Assembly (NCBI GenBank): GCA_947652605.1
Contig: OX393581.1
Coordinates: 6,948,640-7,012,639, forward strand
DNA from: Elmis aenea
Taxonomy: Eukaryota; Arthropoda; Insecta; Coleoptera; Elmidae
Direction: 5' to 3'
DNA: 64,000 nt
The translations under genes and the position numbers were made by a program. Shown here one piece after another: positions 11,766 through 24,870 of the stretch. Positions within the stretch are counted from its first letter, which is position 1. Every line of letters starts with the position of its first letter. The notes beneath the pieces were generated by a model that saw only the letters and a program-made list of their open reading frames with translations, was not told the origin of the DNA and searched no databases.

Positions 11766-13380
11766 CACTATCAAAAATTGATAAAATAATGATTTAAATA
11801 TAGAAGAAAAAATGGTAGCTTATGAAAACTGATAATTGGTTGTTTACCGATTAATGGCCAAAGAGCCAATGTAGCCTATTTATCGTTATCTAAAGATTAA
11901 TTGGTGCAACCCTAGCGTAAAGTATACTTATAAACGAAATATATAACGTTAAAAACAGCTTTGGGAATAGAAATAATAAAGTGTGTATAAATATTCGAGA
12001 TAAGGGCGTTAGGATGGGGTGTGTATACACTACCCCACTACCGAATAGTGTTTTAAAAATCAAATTTTCAGTAATATTCCGTTTTGAACATGTATAGGGA
12101 GTTTCAGGTTATAGATTTTACATTACACATTTCATAAGATGATAATTTATAAGTCCGTTTAGGCTGTTGTATTGGCGCAGACAATGTTCGATAATAAACA
12201 GAAGTCTGAGCGTAATATAGAAACGCTCAATTCCGTAATTATGAGTCCAAAAGCAATTTTTCTGTGAATGAAAGAGCTGGAAATTGAAGCTCTACAAGAA
12301 GCATTACAAAACTAAAAACAAAGATTTGTTTAAAAGTTTCTTTAAAGTATGAAATTAACCCCAAAAGGAATACATACTTTTAATTGAACTGTTCGATAAA
12401 TATGTTTAAGCTCAAAAGCTATATTACAATTAAATGAATGCTTAATTTTATTTCACATGAACGTTAGCTTTACTGATATTTTTGATAAATAAACATACCA
12501 GCATTACCCAGACAAAACATATAAAAACGCGTCTAATAATAGCCCTACTTTAAATCTTCTACATCAGTTAAATAAAATCTTTGAGTTCTAAAAAAAAATA
12601 CAGGCGATTACACAAGACAAGACGACATCAAAGGGAATCCTTACAAAGGACTATTACAGACCTAATCTTTCACATTTCGAAATGTTATTCTAACAATGGA
12701 TATCGTCTCAGAACATTCAACAAAATACCCTAAATAATACGTTTTAGGCTCTTAAGTGACAACAATCTATTCTGTTGTGTGGGTAACTGTTATTGTATGA
12801 GTTATAGAGTCGATTAAATTAGCAAATTTAGGAGGGTATCCATAAAAAATTGAATGGCGTTTGGGAACTTAGCCTGTGTGGCTACTTTCTGAGTAAACCA
12901 CATTAAAACTCAAACTAAAATTGTTTACACAGACATCTCTTAAGCTAAAAATCAGACAGATAGAGCAAAATTCTACGAAGATAATTGTTAGATTATCTTA
13001 CGTGGATTAAGTTAAAGTAGAAATTTTACATTCTTATGTCAGTCCCAAGGTAAACTCTAAAATGCTTTGTGAAGTATTTTATGCAATCGGGCCTTAGACT
13101 CAAATAATACGTTAAAAGTTTAAGAGCTAATGAACCAATAAACTTAAGTACCGTACTAAATAAAAATTAAATTGCACTCATAAATAACGGAAAATAGATT
13201 TCAGGCCCTCTTCCGGTAAGCAAATCATAAAACAATAGAGGTGCAGACCCGACCACCAATTTTAAACGATTGTTAACCAAACAGTAAAAGGGTTACACAA
13301 AATATCATTGTTGGCAGTTATTACAGTGTTAAAACACGGGTGGGAAAATGGATTCATCCGCCAGAATTATTTAGTGTACG
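11766..13380. other. AT-rich intergenic, no feature seen
   Basis: No gene or clear repeat structure could be supported in this 1.6-kb stretch. Confidence 0.4.
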
Positions 13381-13489
13381 TTTATCACAGAGAACTCCAC
13401 ATTCTGTACAACACGAGCTCATATTAGTTCATCGATTTTTAATGTAAATACCAGCCCATCATAATCGATACAGGTTTGCTGCCCCACTT

Positions 13490-14010
13490 TTGTTGGACCA
13501 ACTGAGGAGTACAGGAAAAAAAGAGGCGCGTCAAATTCTTAGCGAATATCTACGCTAGCTAAACAAATTTCCAAAGAGTGTAAACATTCTGGTTCTCCTT
13601 GGCTCAAAAAAACCACGTGCGGAAATTTGCTGCAAAACTTTTAGTCTTTAGGATGAAATACTTTTCAACAATTACTTGCAGCAAGGAAAATCGGTGGCAA
13701 AAGAATACTTCAGGCCAAATGGTAAAAAAACATGATCTTGCAAACTTTCTAAAAGCGTGTTGTTTTTTGCAGGATAGTGCTCCTGCCCACGAGTCACTTG
13801 TTGCCCAGCAAAAAATCAATAAAAAGTCAACTATCCACCATATTCTCCTGATTTGGCCCCTTCTGACTATTATCCATTTCCACAGCTCACGAAAATTCCA
13901 AAAAGACCAAGAATTACGTCAAATGAAATGGTGATCAATGCCTTAGGATTAAGGGCCTGGTTTGCAGATCACTAATAGGATTTTTCCAAAGGATTAGAGT
14001 TACTTAATAA
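13490..14010 (+). pseudogene. decayed mariner-like transposase, 3' half
   Basis: An open frame (13599-13934) contains LQDSAPAHESLVAQQKI, matching the mariner motif around the second catalytic Asp (usually QDNAPAH). Shifting frame gives SPDLAPSDYY-like and FADH-like pieces downstream to about 13975. The amino half is missing or unreadable. It differs from the copy at 1860-3090. Confidence 0.75.
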
Positions 14011-14044
14011 ACTTTAAAGTACTTAAGTGTATAGGGTGTATATG

Positions 14045-14590
14045 TTGAATAAAATCATGTTCTTTGCATCTACAATGTAGATAATCCTTCTAGGCTAGGT
14101 CAGAGGCTTATCAATAACCTTGTACCTCCTTTTTCCCCGTACCCTTTAATTATTTTATTCGTTATATTTTTTTATTTTATTCAGCAGTGATCAAGAAGGG
14201 AAATAAATATTTGACGATATTTTTCCAATTAACATTTACACCTGCACGTGTTCCGTAAAAGTACCAACTGTATATCAAAAATAATAGCATGGCCTACTAC
14301 GTCTCGCCAGTGGGTGGTCGATAACGTACAAGGAATGCTCGCTCGGCGTTAGTTGGACTACTTAAATGAAGACAGGGAAGGATACAACGACTTTAAAACA
14401 CGCTCCCAGGTTTTTTAATGGACTCGCAGTTTCAGTAGCTACCATACGGCCAGACGTTTGCTGAAAAATTCATGACGATCGCAAAAATATAAAGAACGTT
14501 ATTGGATGGCGGTGCGAAGACATTAGTGAAGCGTTTTAAAGATAATATTGTGGAAGGTTTCGGTGAACTACATTTTGGGAAAAGTTGACA
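14045..14590. other. intergenic, no feature seen
   Basis: Slightly GC-richer at 14290-14580 but no readable frame. Confidence 0.35.
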
Positions 14591-14594
14591 GGAT

Positions 14595-14728
14595 AATTCA
14601 AAGTAGTACTTTTAAAAATTGATTGTCGCTCCTCTCATACTAAGGAATAATTAATCTCATTTAAACAAACCTGTATCTCTTATAATAAGCCAGATCCCCA
14701 TGCTGGAAATGTAATCTGGGACATCCTG
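14595..14728 (-). mobile_element. truncated copy of the 34619 MITE
   Basis: The stretch from AAAAATTGATTGTCGCTCC to CTGGGACATCCTG (ending 14728, followed by TA) is the reverse complement of 34619-34745 with few differences. The other terminal repeat is missing, so this is a one-ended copy. Confidence 0.75.
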
Positions 14729-14734
14729 TATATT

Positions 14735-16055
14735 TAAAATTATTCTAATAAATTATTTTTATTGAAAATTGAAACTTTGTTCTTTAAAATTAGGGAATAT
14801 TACAAAAATTATGCAAAATCAGTCATTATTATTGTATATTTCTAACTACAACTTAAGGCAAAAACATCTTTTTTGATCATTTTTAAATGTTCAATCTTTT
14901 TCAGTACAAATTTTCGTTAATTAACTACAAATTAAATACAACATGAATCACTTAATCCCACCAAACATTATCTAGCAGATATTTATTCCACTTATCCAAA
15001 GGGCTAATAAAAAAATAATATAATTCATTTTAAAAACAAATTCCAACGTTTTTTAAATACCGTCAGAATTGTTGCCTAAAAATTACAAAAAAGCATGAAG
15101 CTAAGAAAACCTCACCTGGCCTAACCTGACCTGGCCTGACCAAACCTGGCCTAACGTATATTTTTAATTTTTTGTTGAAAATTAATCTTAAATACATCCT
15201 CTTTTTAAATAACATTCGTCATGATAATGTCAAATACTACCCAAAAAAATGTTGAACCGTTCAAATATCTGCTGTATCTATCAAACTATTTGTGGGCCTC
15301 TTTAATACGAGTCTTACGTTCCATTCAGCTACGCATTCCGAACGGATTATTTCTTTAAGAGGCCACCATAACTTCTGCAATGTCTGCTGATGAACGCTTA
15401 ATATTGCGTACAAGGTCAAGATCCAACCATGCAGTAAGTACTATGCTCGCTTTGCTGCGTTTCAACTGTTACACATATACAGGTTGATACACAAAGCAAC
15501 CAGTTTTACAAATTTGCATTTAAATATAACGTCGCCTCTGACGAAAAAACAAATTTCTTCCGACGTAGTAGCATCCGTGAAACGGATGGCATTAAAATTG
15601 AACAGCTATAAATAGTCTGCTAAAATAACCGCTTCAAAAAATTCGCAATAGATTACGGATTTTACTCGAGACGTAACAAAATAACAAAAACTGATTTCGT
15701 GAATCTCTTGGGAGAATAAAATAACAGTTTTACATAAATACCTCATTATTTACCGCTGGAATTTTAATTTAATTGGGATGCCTTAATCTCGTGCATTTTT
15801 AAGGTCACAGATATGAGCTGTAACATTGAATTTATGAATGGAAAGGACAGTAAACAGGTGGATGAAGAATGGTTATTTGAATATTATTTTGAATAATATG
15901 TAAAGTAAAAGTAACAGTGGAAATGCGACGCATTTTTTTGCACCACAGAAAACTAAAAATGAAAGAAAACAAAATTCATCCAAGATACATGAGAAACTGT
16001 ATACTGTAAAGGAACAATGTCAATCATGATAATACTATAAAGGGAGTGACTGATT
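14735..16055. other. AT-rich intergenic with a short CCTGGCCTAAC repeat
   Basis: At 15113-15155 a C-rich run repeats CCTGGCCTAAC/CCTGACC words four times. Nothing else is supported in this stretch. Confidence 0.4.
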
Positions 16056-16074
16056 CGTTTCCTGTCAGAAATAT

Positions 16075-17000
16075 AGTTATTCCGACTTGAAGGAGATAAA
16101 AGCAGGGTAGCGTCCTTGGTTCTGTCTTTTATCTGTTATACACTAGTGATATATACTACTACTAGAAGAAGTTACTGTAGCCACATTTGCAGACGACACT
16201 GTACTACTTGCAGTAGGCAAAGATCAGGAAACATCCACTAGAGACTTGCAAACAGCCAGTAACGTATTGCTCAACTGGACCAACGATGGAAAATTAAGCT
16301 TAACGAGCTTAATTAAGTCCATCCATGTAAATTTTACAAATAAAAGATAGCAGATCCACTGCTACTTAATATAAATGGGACTATAGTGGCATATGAAAAT
16401 CAAGCGAAATATCTTGGCATGACCCTTGACACAAAATTGCGATGGAAAGAACATGTTAAAAAGAAAAAAACCGAACTTAATTTAAAATACAGACAGTACT
16501 CCAAATTATCATTATACAATAAGATCCTAATATACAACCAGGTCCTGAAACCGGTGTGGCTTTACGGTATTCAACTTTGGGGTTGCACCAAAGATAGCAA
16601 TATTACATCTATCCAAACTTTCCAAAACAAAGTGCTACGTAATATGGTAAACGCTCCATGGTACGTCCGCAACAGTGATCTTCATCGAGATCTTGGTATA
16701 CCAATGGTTTTAGGAAGAAATTAAAAGGTTTGCTGGTAAACACGAAGCCAGACTCCACCAACATGAGAATGCAGAAGCTCTTTAACTGCTGGACAACCAA
16801 CATCTTGTCCGAATATTGAAGAGGACCAAGCCCTTTAAACTCGTGTAGAGTGTTTAGTATAAAAAAGCAGAGCATAGTGCGCGAGTAAGAGTGCATACAC
16901 TATAGTCAGAACAATCAAGGAGACATCAATGGATCGACTGTAGTTGTTAAGTAGGTATTTAGTTTTAAGATTTATCAGAAAAAAAATGATGGTTGGCCTA
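16075..17000 (+). pseudogene. decayed jockey-clade LINE, 3' half
   Basis: Reverse-transcriptase pieces are readable: a GVPQGS-like block near 16100 in damaged form, ATFADDTVLLAVG (16178-16216, motif C with the FADD box), then a 112-codon open frame (16386-16724) with KYLGMTLDTKLRWKEHV, LIYNQVLKPVWLYGIQLWG and a NAPWYVRNSDLHRDLGI block typical of jockey elements. After a frameshift the end reads HENAEALQLL and LKRTKPF-like. Multiple breaks make it inactive. jockey assignment is by motif recall and is fairly secure. Confidence 0.85.
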
Positions 17001-17040
17001 TTAGACCAGTATTAATAACTCAAACACCATAGGTGTTAAA

Positions 17041-17061
17041 ATATATATATATATATATAAA
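17041..17061. repeat. AT dinucleotide microsatellite
   Basis: About nine or ten AT units between the jockey relic and the next LINE relic. Confidence 0.8.
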
Positions 17062-17069
17062 TATGGTGG

Positions 17070-17930
17070 CGTGGGAGCTCAAGTTGGATAGAGAAATATC
17101 TACGCGTTATTATTCGCAGTAGAGTCCAAATTGGAGAGAGAAATATTTATACGCTACTATCCGCAGACGACCAGGTTGGTCTTGCAGAGAACATAGAGGA
17201 TGCTTAGTATATGATGAAGAAAAACAAGGAAATATAAAAGCTAGGATTTGGAAATATACACAAAAAACATAACATATGGCAGTGGGACGTGAAGGACAAG
17301 ATCTGACACTGGATGGTGCAACAACTATCAAAACTACAAAAGATTACAAACAAATATTTTAACGAGTGATGATAGAGACGAGAAGAATATTTTGAATAAA
17401 AGAGGACAATAACGTACTATTACATCTAAAATCAATTCGATTCTTTGGAGTAAAGATATAAAAGCAAACAAACAAAGATAAATTTCATATCCTTAACTGA
17501 AAGTTGCGTCACCTATAGGTCGAAAGTTTGGACAATGACTAATTCGATTAAAAATAAAGTAAGAGCAGTAGAAAATAGCTTTTCGCCATGCTGCAGTTAA
17601 CAATACAAGATCGCGTAAGGAATGAAACAATTAGACAAAAAATGGGAATAAAATATACAGTAAGATGCAATCGAAAAAGAAAAATTATCTTGGTACGGCC
17701 ACATGAAAAGAATGAAAAAAGAAAGAACGCCGAAATAAATGTACCAGTGGACTCCGATCACGAGAGAAAAAAATGAAGACCAAGAACAGGCTAGAGAGAT
17801 GAAATAGAGACGACAGACGACGATGGAAAGAACAGGCCTTGAAGAACATTCCTGGCCAAAAAAAGGCTTTGTTGGCAAAAAATATCACAACTGACCTCCT
17901 CTATCTACCCTAAATTGTAAAAACATAGCC
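17070..17930 (+). pseudogene. decayed RTE-like LINE, 3' half
   Basis: LLSADDQVGLAENIEDA (17152-17200) is motif C (x-ADD). MAVGREGQDLTLDG-like and YLGVTL-like pieces follow in shifted frames. The tail reads IEKEKLSWYGHMKRMKKER (17665-17725) and RRRWKEQALKNIP (17819-17855). A degenerate direct duplication of about 55 bp (AGTTGGATAGAGAAATATCT versus AATTGGAGAGAGAAATATTT) lies at 17083-17168 just before motif C. Stops and shifts throughout. Confidence 0.75.
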
Positions 17931-18002
17931 ACGGAAACACGTTGTATATAGAAAACTACTATGGTAGTAAATATTCGTTCGAAATAATTGAATTATGTTT
18001 AA

Positions 18003-18054
18003 GAAAAGTCCTACACCTAACAGTAGAAGGACTTATGACTAAATAAATAAATAC
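18003..18054 (+). mobile_element. ultra-short LINE tail insertion with target duplication
   Basis: AGTCCTACACCTAACAGTAG then AAGGACTTATGACTAAATAAATAAATAC is the hairpin tail of the LINE at 9106-9505. It is flanked by direct repeats ATGTTTAA at 17995-18002 and 18055-18062, as expected of target-primed insertion. Only about 52 bp of the element is present. Confidence 0.75.
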
Positions 18055-18062
18055 ATGTTTAA

Positions 18063-18860
18063 TAAAACAAAATTAAATAAATAAATCGCTACTGAAAAAA
18101 AAACATTTGCAGATTATCAAGACAATAACAAAAATCATTTCGCAGTCTACCAAACGATTCCCATCGCAGTTTACTCTGCTAGCACCCCTTTCACTTTTCA
18201 CTGCTTCTACTAGGCCATTCAATAATCCAACCTCAAAAACAGAAAGCGACATTGCGAGGTCATGCGTAAATTTAGGAGAGCATTTTACCGTAACTAAGCA
18301 ATAACTAACGATCAGAAAATATTTTCATCGATTTCTTCGAACTGTATACACACAGACTGAAACAACTCAATTTGCAGCAAAACAGGACGCACACAAAATG
18401 TTTTGAATTAAAATATACAAGTCTATGCGGCTCTAAAAATACTCATTACGAGCGATAAAATCACAAAATAAAATGAGATATGTTTACTTCACAAATTCGG
18501 AGAACAAAAAGGAAGACAATGAACTTCAAGATCGGAACATGTGTAGTTTGTGAAATTCATTCTCGTTTATTTGTCGAAATACATTAAATTTAAGTGAACG
18601 GCTATTTTTACGTGTCGTAAACAGTTGACAGTTCCTGTGAATGAAGTCAAAAATAGATTCATAATTTTACATTCAAGAATTTCAAGAATTATTACTTACG
18701 AAGCACATCGGGCACTGGAGAATATTTTCTTTTACAAACCCAAAAAAAAAAAAGATATGTAAGTAATTTTTCTGTTTTTTGGGCGAACTTAAATAAAGCC
18801 ACATATATAAAAACCTAGGCTTTTACAGAACATATTTACCAGATACCTTGCACCCAAAAT
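18063..18860. other. AT-rich intergenic, no feature seen
   Basis: Nothing supported. Confidence 0.4.
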
Positions 18861-18865
18861 CATTC

Positions 18866-19794
18866 ATGGGGAGTAGGGTAATCCTTATTTTTGATTTTCT
18901 TATATTTTTATACAGGACCCTCTCAATTTGTTCCTTTATATAAATAATTGATATTTTTTTCATTTCAAAATCGACGACCAATTAGTTGCAAAAATAGCAA
19001 TAAAAAAATGTATTAACCATTTATGGTATTTGAGCAAAGAATATATATTTGATGAAAGAAAAAGTGACAAAGGGGTGAGAAATATCGCACAAAAGAGACT
19101 ACTGACCGAAGAAACAGATGAAGCAGAAAAAATCAAAAACAAACTACTGATTAAATAAGATGAATTGGAATACTCCCTAAATAAAGATCTTCCCTTTTGA
19201 ATAATTACAAATAAGTTGAAAAAAATATTTGATAGGTTGAAATTTCCTTAGAGCTTCTGCAACTAGATCCTATGCATTGGAAAGATCAAGAAAGTTGTGT
19301 AGGTAAAAGGAAGAACAGTCATGAAATCTTTAAGAGTGGTAAATGATACAGCAAAAAGAGGTGTGAAATTAATGGAAAAATTTTACCTAAATTTACAAAA
19401 CACGAATCTCAAAAATAATTTGTTTTACAGCTATCTATGCTAGTCGTCGATCGTATTTTTTTTTTTTGTAGTTGATAATTAAATTTTCTCTTTTTTATTC
19501 AGACTGTGCTAGATTACCGCAAGAAATACAAAATTTGGAACTTATAAAATAAATAAACAAGTTATATATGTATACACAAAATTGGTTTTATAATTGACGC
19601 ACAAGTTTTAGCAAAAACAAAAAACGATTAGAATTTAGGGTCGATGGGGCACGGGTTAAGATACCTAATCAATGACAAACTTTGTAGGTGTTATTTTTTT
19701 GTATAATGGAAGATAACTGAGGGGTTCTACCATTCAAAATTAACAAAACAGTCACTATATAATTTATAAATAAGGACCACCCTAATGGGGGGGG
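18866..19794 (+). mobile_element. decayed DNA transposon with inverted ends
   Basis: The left end ATGGGGAGTAGGGTAATCC then TTATTT (18866-18890) pairs with the right end AAATAAGGACCACCCTAAT then GGGG (19768-19794). Between them, the plus strand at 19319-19410 reads MKSLRVVNDTAKRGVKLMEK, reminiscent of a block seen in some insect transposon proteins, and 19035-19160 is a lysine/glutamate-rich broken frame. Superfamily is not assigned. A run of ten G lies at the right end. Confidence 0.5.
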
Positions 19795-21215
19795 GGAAAT
19801 AATCCAACGATTTATATTAAATCAAAATGAGATTAAGATTGACATGATGTGAGAGCATATTACCAACATCAAAGATAATTTGATCTTTTAATGTTTTATG
19901 CAACTCTTTGATTCAGAGTCGGTTCTTAATGCTCCAAACATATGTGCAGATGTTTGAATCGCAACAAATAATATTTAACTGCTTTCGAGATTTTCGATTT
20001 CAAAGTTTTTTTCGCTGTTTTCTTAAAAATAGTTTTCGCACTATTGCACTATGACCCTTTAAACTGACTTTAACCTGGCGTTTATGCCAAACGATTGTGG
20101 CCTCATTTACACACACGAGTATATTTAATTACAGAAGGGATTGTGGCCCAATTAACCCACAGCACAGCTAAGTCATCAAAAATTTAAAAGCAACGAAATT
20201 TAACATTGTTTCAAAACTGTGTGTAGCAATAAATTCACATAAATAAACAAACGACAAACAAAAAATGTTGCTCGCGTTGTTTAACAAAATATCTAGGTGA
20301 GTAGTTAAGTTAAACACAAATCATTTTAAAATATGCTTTCATGCACGAAACACATGACCAGTCATATGTTGAAATAAATTAACAATACGAATATAGCTGT
20401 AAAGAGAGAACTTTAAATCGTCTGAAGCTTATTAAATTAAAATAAATGTTATTTCGCGTTCAAAGTGCGTTAAACTGTATCCACACACCTATGAAAACGT
20501 AAAAATACAATATAAATGTCCGATAAACGTCTGGACAAACAAGAGATAATAACAACAAATTTTGCGCAACAAAAAGTGTAAATACATGTTCCTAAACTAA
20601 CAACATTAAAGAACCAGTAAGAATTTGGGTCGCGAATGTTAAAAAACTGATGTCTTTATAATGGAATGCAAAAAACAGAAGGCGCAGCTCTCAAAGTTTC
20701 AGAGACCCTAAGCTTCGTTTATGTACTTGTTGATATCAAACAAATAAACTGAAACCTTTGTAATTTACGGGGAGATATTTCTTCTACAATTTCATTAACT
20801 GGCTTCAGAATGTTCCACGCTACTGTTGTACGTCTCCAGAAAATAAATCGGTTGAAGAAAATACGCGAGAATAAAGTAAGGAACTAAAATACACAGCCAG
20901 AGGTATTTTTCAATTAATATCAACGCCAATCAATAAAGAAAATTATTGTAGCGGAAATTAATATCTTTGAAAGAATTAATAATGTAAGACTTGGTTGCAA
21001 TTTTGCTCAATAATTTTCAGTTCATAAATGTTAAAAATATATTTCAACGTGTTTATCATTTCAAACAGAAGCAAAAACTTATTTTGATTTTTGTACTTAA
21101 ATTAATTAACTTTTTTTTAACACTGTTTGTTCATCATGCTTCGTTAGTTATATTTCGAGGGATGTTTATTAATTTGCAAAAATATGTAATAAATTGAGGC
21201 ATCACTCATAGTAAA
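19795..21215. other. AT-rich intergenic, no feature seen
   Basis: No supported feature; a 68-codon AT-rich frame at 20991-21197 is not convincing. Confidence 0.4.
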
Positions 21216-21221
21216 ACAATG

Positions 21222-21700
21222 GGTTTGTTCCAACAAGCGATTTAAAACCAATTCATGGGTTAGTACACGAACTGGTTTATTCGCATGCGTGAACTATGCA
21301 CTAATAAATGTATTGGCCAGTATTAGCCGTTGTTGGGACGCTTTTACGACTAGCTTTACTGTAAATAAATTTCGACATTTGTGTCTATTGGGTTTATAGA
21401 AATGTGCTCATCGCAGGGGTAATAAACACCTTAAGAATCCAGTACTAAATGGATTGGGAGGGCGATGCAAAGCTACCAGAGCTCACGTTAGTTATGAACA
21501 GCTCATGCGTGTAAAAATCCAAGCGCTAGTACATGCCTTCATTCATGTACTGTTTTGACCGTACACGTATTAATTTTATAACAGTTTGAACAGCCGACTA
21601 AACCGTCCGGTGAACTATCAGAAACTGTGCTGAAACGCGATATCGATACTGCGCAGAATCCTGATAGTACATTGGATACATAGCCTTGTTGGAACAAACC
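21222..21700. mobile_element. MITE with GGTTTGTTCCAACAAG ends
   Basis: GGTTTGTTCCAACAAGC at 21222-21238 and GCCTTGTTGGAACAAACC at 21683-21700 form inverted ends with nearly perfect pairing. The 480-bp interior is GC-richer than its surroundings and has no coding frame. No convincing target duplication was seen, so the exact edges and superfamily are open. Confidence 0.65.
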
Positions 21701-21704
21701 TAAT

Positions 21705-23695
21705 AAGTAAACCCATTAGTTTATTTACACTGTAGTTACTCAGTGTAATCTTATTTACTCACAGAGTTCAAAAATATGACATAAATAAGTTACGTAACGC
21801 TACAAGTGTTAGTATTATCGTGTAGCTCAAGATGCAAGCTTAAGAAATTGATAACAACCGCCAATTTGGCCCTTAAGTTACATACATCAAATGCATACTT
21901 AAGTCAAAATAAAACAACTGCGCTAATTACGTTTACCGAGCAACAATGATGGGGCAAAATATATTTAAACGAAAAAATATATCAAGTATTGTAACAGGGA
22001 ATAACGAACAATGCTCTAGAAACGTTACTGTGTAGTTAAATTAATTAATTATTGAAATAATTTATATTACTATCGCCACCCTTAAACTTTACCTAAACTA
22101 AAGATGATATGTAAAGTATTGGAATAAAGTATGTAACAAGCTATCAAAAGGATTGATGATCAAACTCAATTTAATTTCATGTGATAAACCTAACAGAAAA
22201 ATGTATCCAAGTATGTCAATATAAATAATTCTTAATTAAGACTCACAAAAATATAGCAAATCCAGTTGCAATATTCGTACCTTAATATATAACTTAACAC
22301 ACACATTCCAACAATAACACTTATAAACTAAATCTCTTAACAAAAACTTAGATAGTTTAAACATGTTCACCATTCTTTTGAAATACAAACGCCAGCTAAC
22401 GCAATACATGTACATACCTAATATTTACACGTTAGCAGAGATAATGGCACAGTTACTCATAAAATTATTAAATATGAAGATAAACAAGTTATGTTAGTAT
22501 ATTTATAGAGTATATAGTAGCAAAGTTGAAAGCCACCTTGACTTGCTTGGCGCATACTAAAAACAGCAACAAAAAGAAAAGATTTTCAATTTCATTTAAG
22601 TACTTTGCAATGCTTTTATAGGAACTATTAACAAATTTTTGATCAGAATATCTATGTAAGATACAAAATCCCAATATTGGCCCTTCCATGTGGACCACCC
22701 TGTTATAACTGGCATAAGTCGTAAAACAACTAGTAGTTTTGTGAGATAAGATTAAGTCGTCAATTTTAATTAATTTGCATTTAATTTTCTACGAACAACT
22801 TTGGCAAACAAAAACCAATCGAATCTTTAATTACCTAAGTATAAAAACTACGCTTTAATCAAAATCGCCAATAAAATGTTTAAAAAGATAAAAATACCAC
22901 ACATTTTTGTAATCGTAAATAGCTTTAACTTAATTTTCGCAAAAGATGACTTACGCCACTTTTAAAATAAACGGCCCAAAAGTTGCCAAATTTTATGCTG
23001 ATTAATATCAAAACATATTTTAAATATCTACAACTGTTTTCATAAAAACTTCTGATTTTTTGCTGTGATTTTTCTTCATGACATTTTTTTTCTGTACTGT
23101 TCTCCATTTTATGCAAAGTTGTGTTTTTTTTTCGTCATTAGCGTTCTTATTTCTTATGGACGTTATATTTGTTTTTCACCTGGTTGGAATAGACTTCTGA
23201 CTTTGATATTATTTTTTTCACAAAGGTTGCAGATACTGTAAATCAACTGTTTTGACTCAATCAAGACACAATGAAAAGAAACAAAACACGCTTACATAGC
23301 TTAAACCGATGTCTAATCGGTAATTTTTGTACAAGAAAATACGAATTTGAATTATACTGCATAGCTATTTATAGACACCATATCTAATAAACAAACAAAA
23401 CCATCGATTTCTAAACTCTTCGTATCGTGAGAATAAGTATCGGCACGAAGAACAAAATATTATTTATACATTATGTAGACCATTGTTTGCAGAATGCATA
23501 ATAAACGACCAGAATAATTTCGTTAACTATCACAAATTTGCGCTTAAATTACACAGACACGTTCTGTACTCTAAAAAACCATTGCAAGAATGCATATTAT
23601 TTCAAAGTCGAAACTATTTTTACTTGAAAGTATATTCAAATTCGGTCAATGCTTCAAGTAAATTTAAAAATAACATCTTTAATCGATAAAACTTT
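21705..23695. other. AT-rich intergenic, no feature seen
   Basis: Two kilobases without a supported gene. ACCACCCTGTTA near 22694 resembles an isolated MITE end. Short frames on either strand lack recognisable features. Confidence 0.4.
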
Positions 23696-23704
23696 TATGA
23701 CATG

Positions 23705-24870
23705 TTTCTCTGGTGAAGGAAGGGAACATACATATCTGTTTTGTCGATTTAGAGAAAGCTTTTGATCAGGTTAGAAGAGAAGAAGATATGGACAATTTTA
23801 GAAAAAAGAGATACCTCAAAAAATTTGATCAAAGGAATAAAACGCTTATACAAAAAGACAATAAACTACGTAAGAACGAGGCATGAACAATCGGAAATAT
23901 TTGAAACTATAAGAGGAGTGAGACAAGGTTGCATTTTATGCCCTCTACTATTTTAACTAGTCCTAGATGAAGCTATAAAAGAAGCGAAGAAGAACGTCAA
24001 AAAATACGAAGTGTGATATTGGAACATGGAAAAATAACTATGTCAGAAGTTTACTGTGCAGATGACATGGTAATATTTGCGAACGATGGAAAACACGAAA
24101 AGAGAATCTGGTTACACTTGAGAAATTTGGAATGAAAATAAACCAAAAGAAGGCGGAAACAATGATTATAGGGAAAAATACACAACAACATATGGAGCTG
24201 AATGGAGAAAATCTAAAACAAGTACAAAAATTGAAATGTTTAGGATCGATGACAACAGAAGACGGAAAAATCGATGAAGAAGTCAGAGAAAGAAGAATAA
24301 AAGGAGGAAGATTATTCAATAGTATTAAAAACACATTCCTAGGGGAAAAAATTCCGAAAGAAAAAAATTGAAATACATTAAAAAAGTAGCCACCCCTACG
24401 CTAACATATGCCTCTGAGACATGGACCACGACAGAAAAACACAAAAAGGCTTTGAAAGCAACCGAGATGTGATTCCTGAGAAAAATAGAAAATAAAACCA
24501 AATTGGGCAAGATTAGAAACACAACACACACAGATAATTTAAAAGTGAAACCAATAAGAAATAAAACAGAAGAAGGTATACTACGAAGGTTCGCGCATGC
24601 TAAACGTATGGACAACATTAGGTTAACAAGAAAAGTGTTTGAAACGAGAAGTACTAAAAAGAAAACGAGAGGCAGACCAAGGAAAAGGTGGCAGAAAGGA
24701 GTAAAACAAGCACTGGACAGTAGAGGAATAAAGTGGGAGGACGTAGGGAATAAGACTCAAAACAGAAGAGAATGGAGAAAGATATGGAAGATTCCAACAA
24801 AAAAAAACAACTCCCCCAATGCCTTACACCCGTGAGGGTAGATAGGCGACATGGATTAAGTAAGTAAGTA
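23705..24870 (+). pseudogene. decayed RTE-like LINE with TAAG-repeat tail
   Basis: FVDLEKAFDQV-type motif A (23742-23772), GVRQGCILCPLLF motif B (23918-23956), YCADDMVIFA-type motif C (24054-24082), LKCLGSMTTEDG motif E (24233-24268) and a tail with RRFAHAKRMDN, TRGRPRKRW and NRREWRKIW (24575-24790). Three long open blocks are separated by frameshifts. It ends in TAAGTAAGTAAG at 24857-24868, a simple-repeat tail as in RTE-like elements. It is the best preserved LINE 3' half in the window. Confidence 0.85.
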
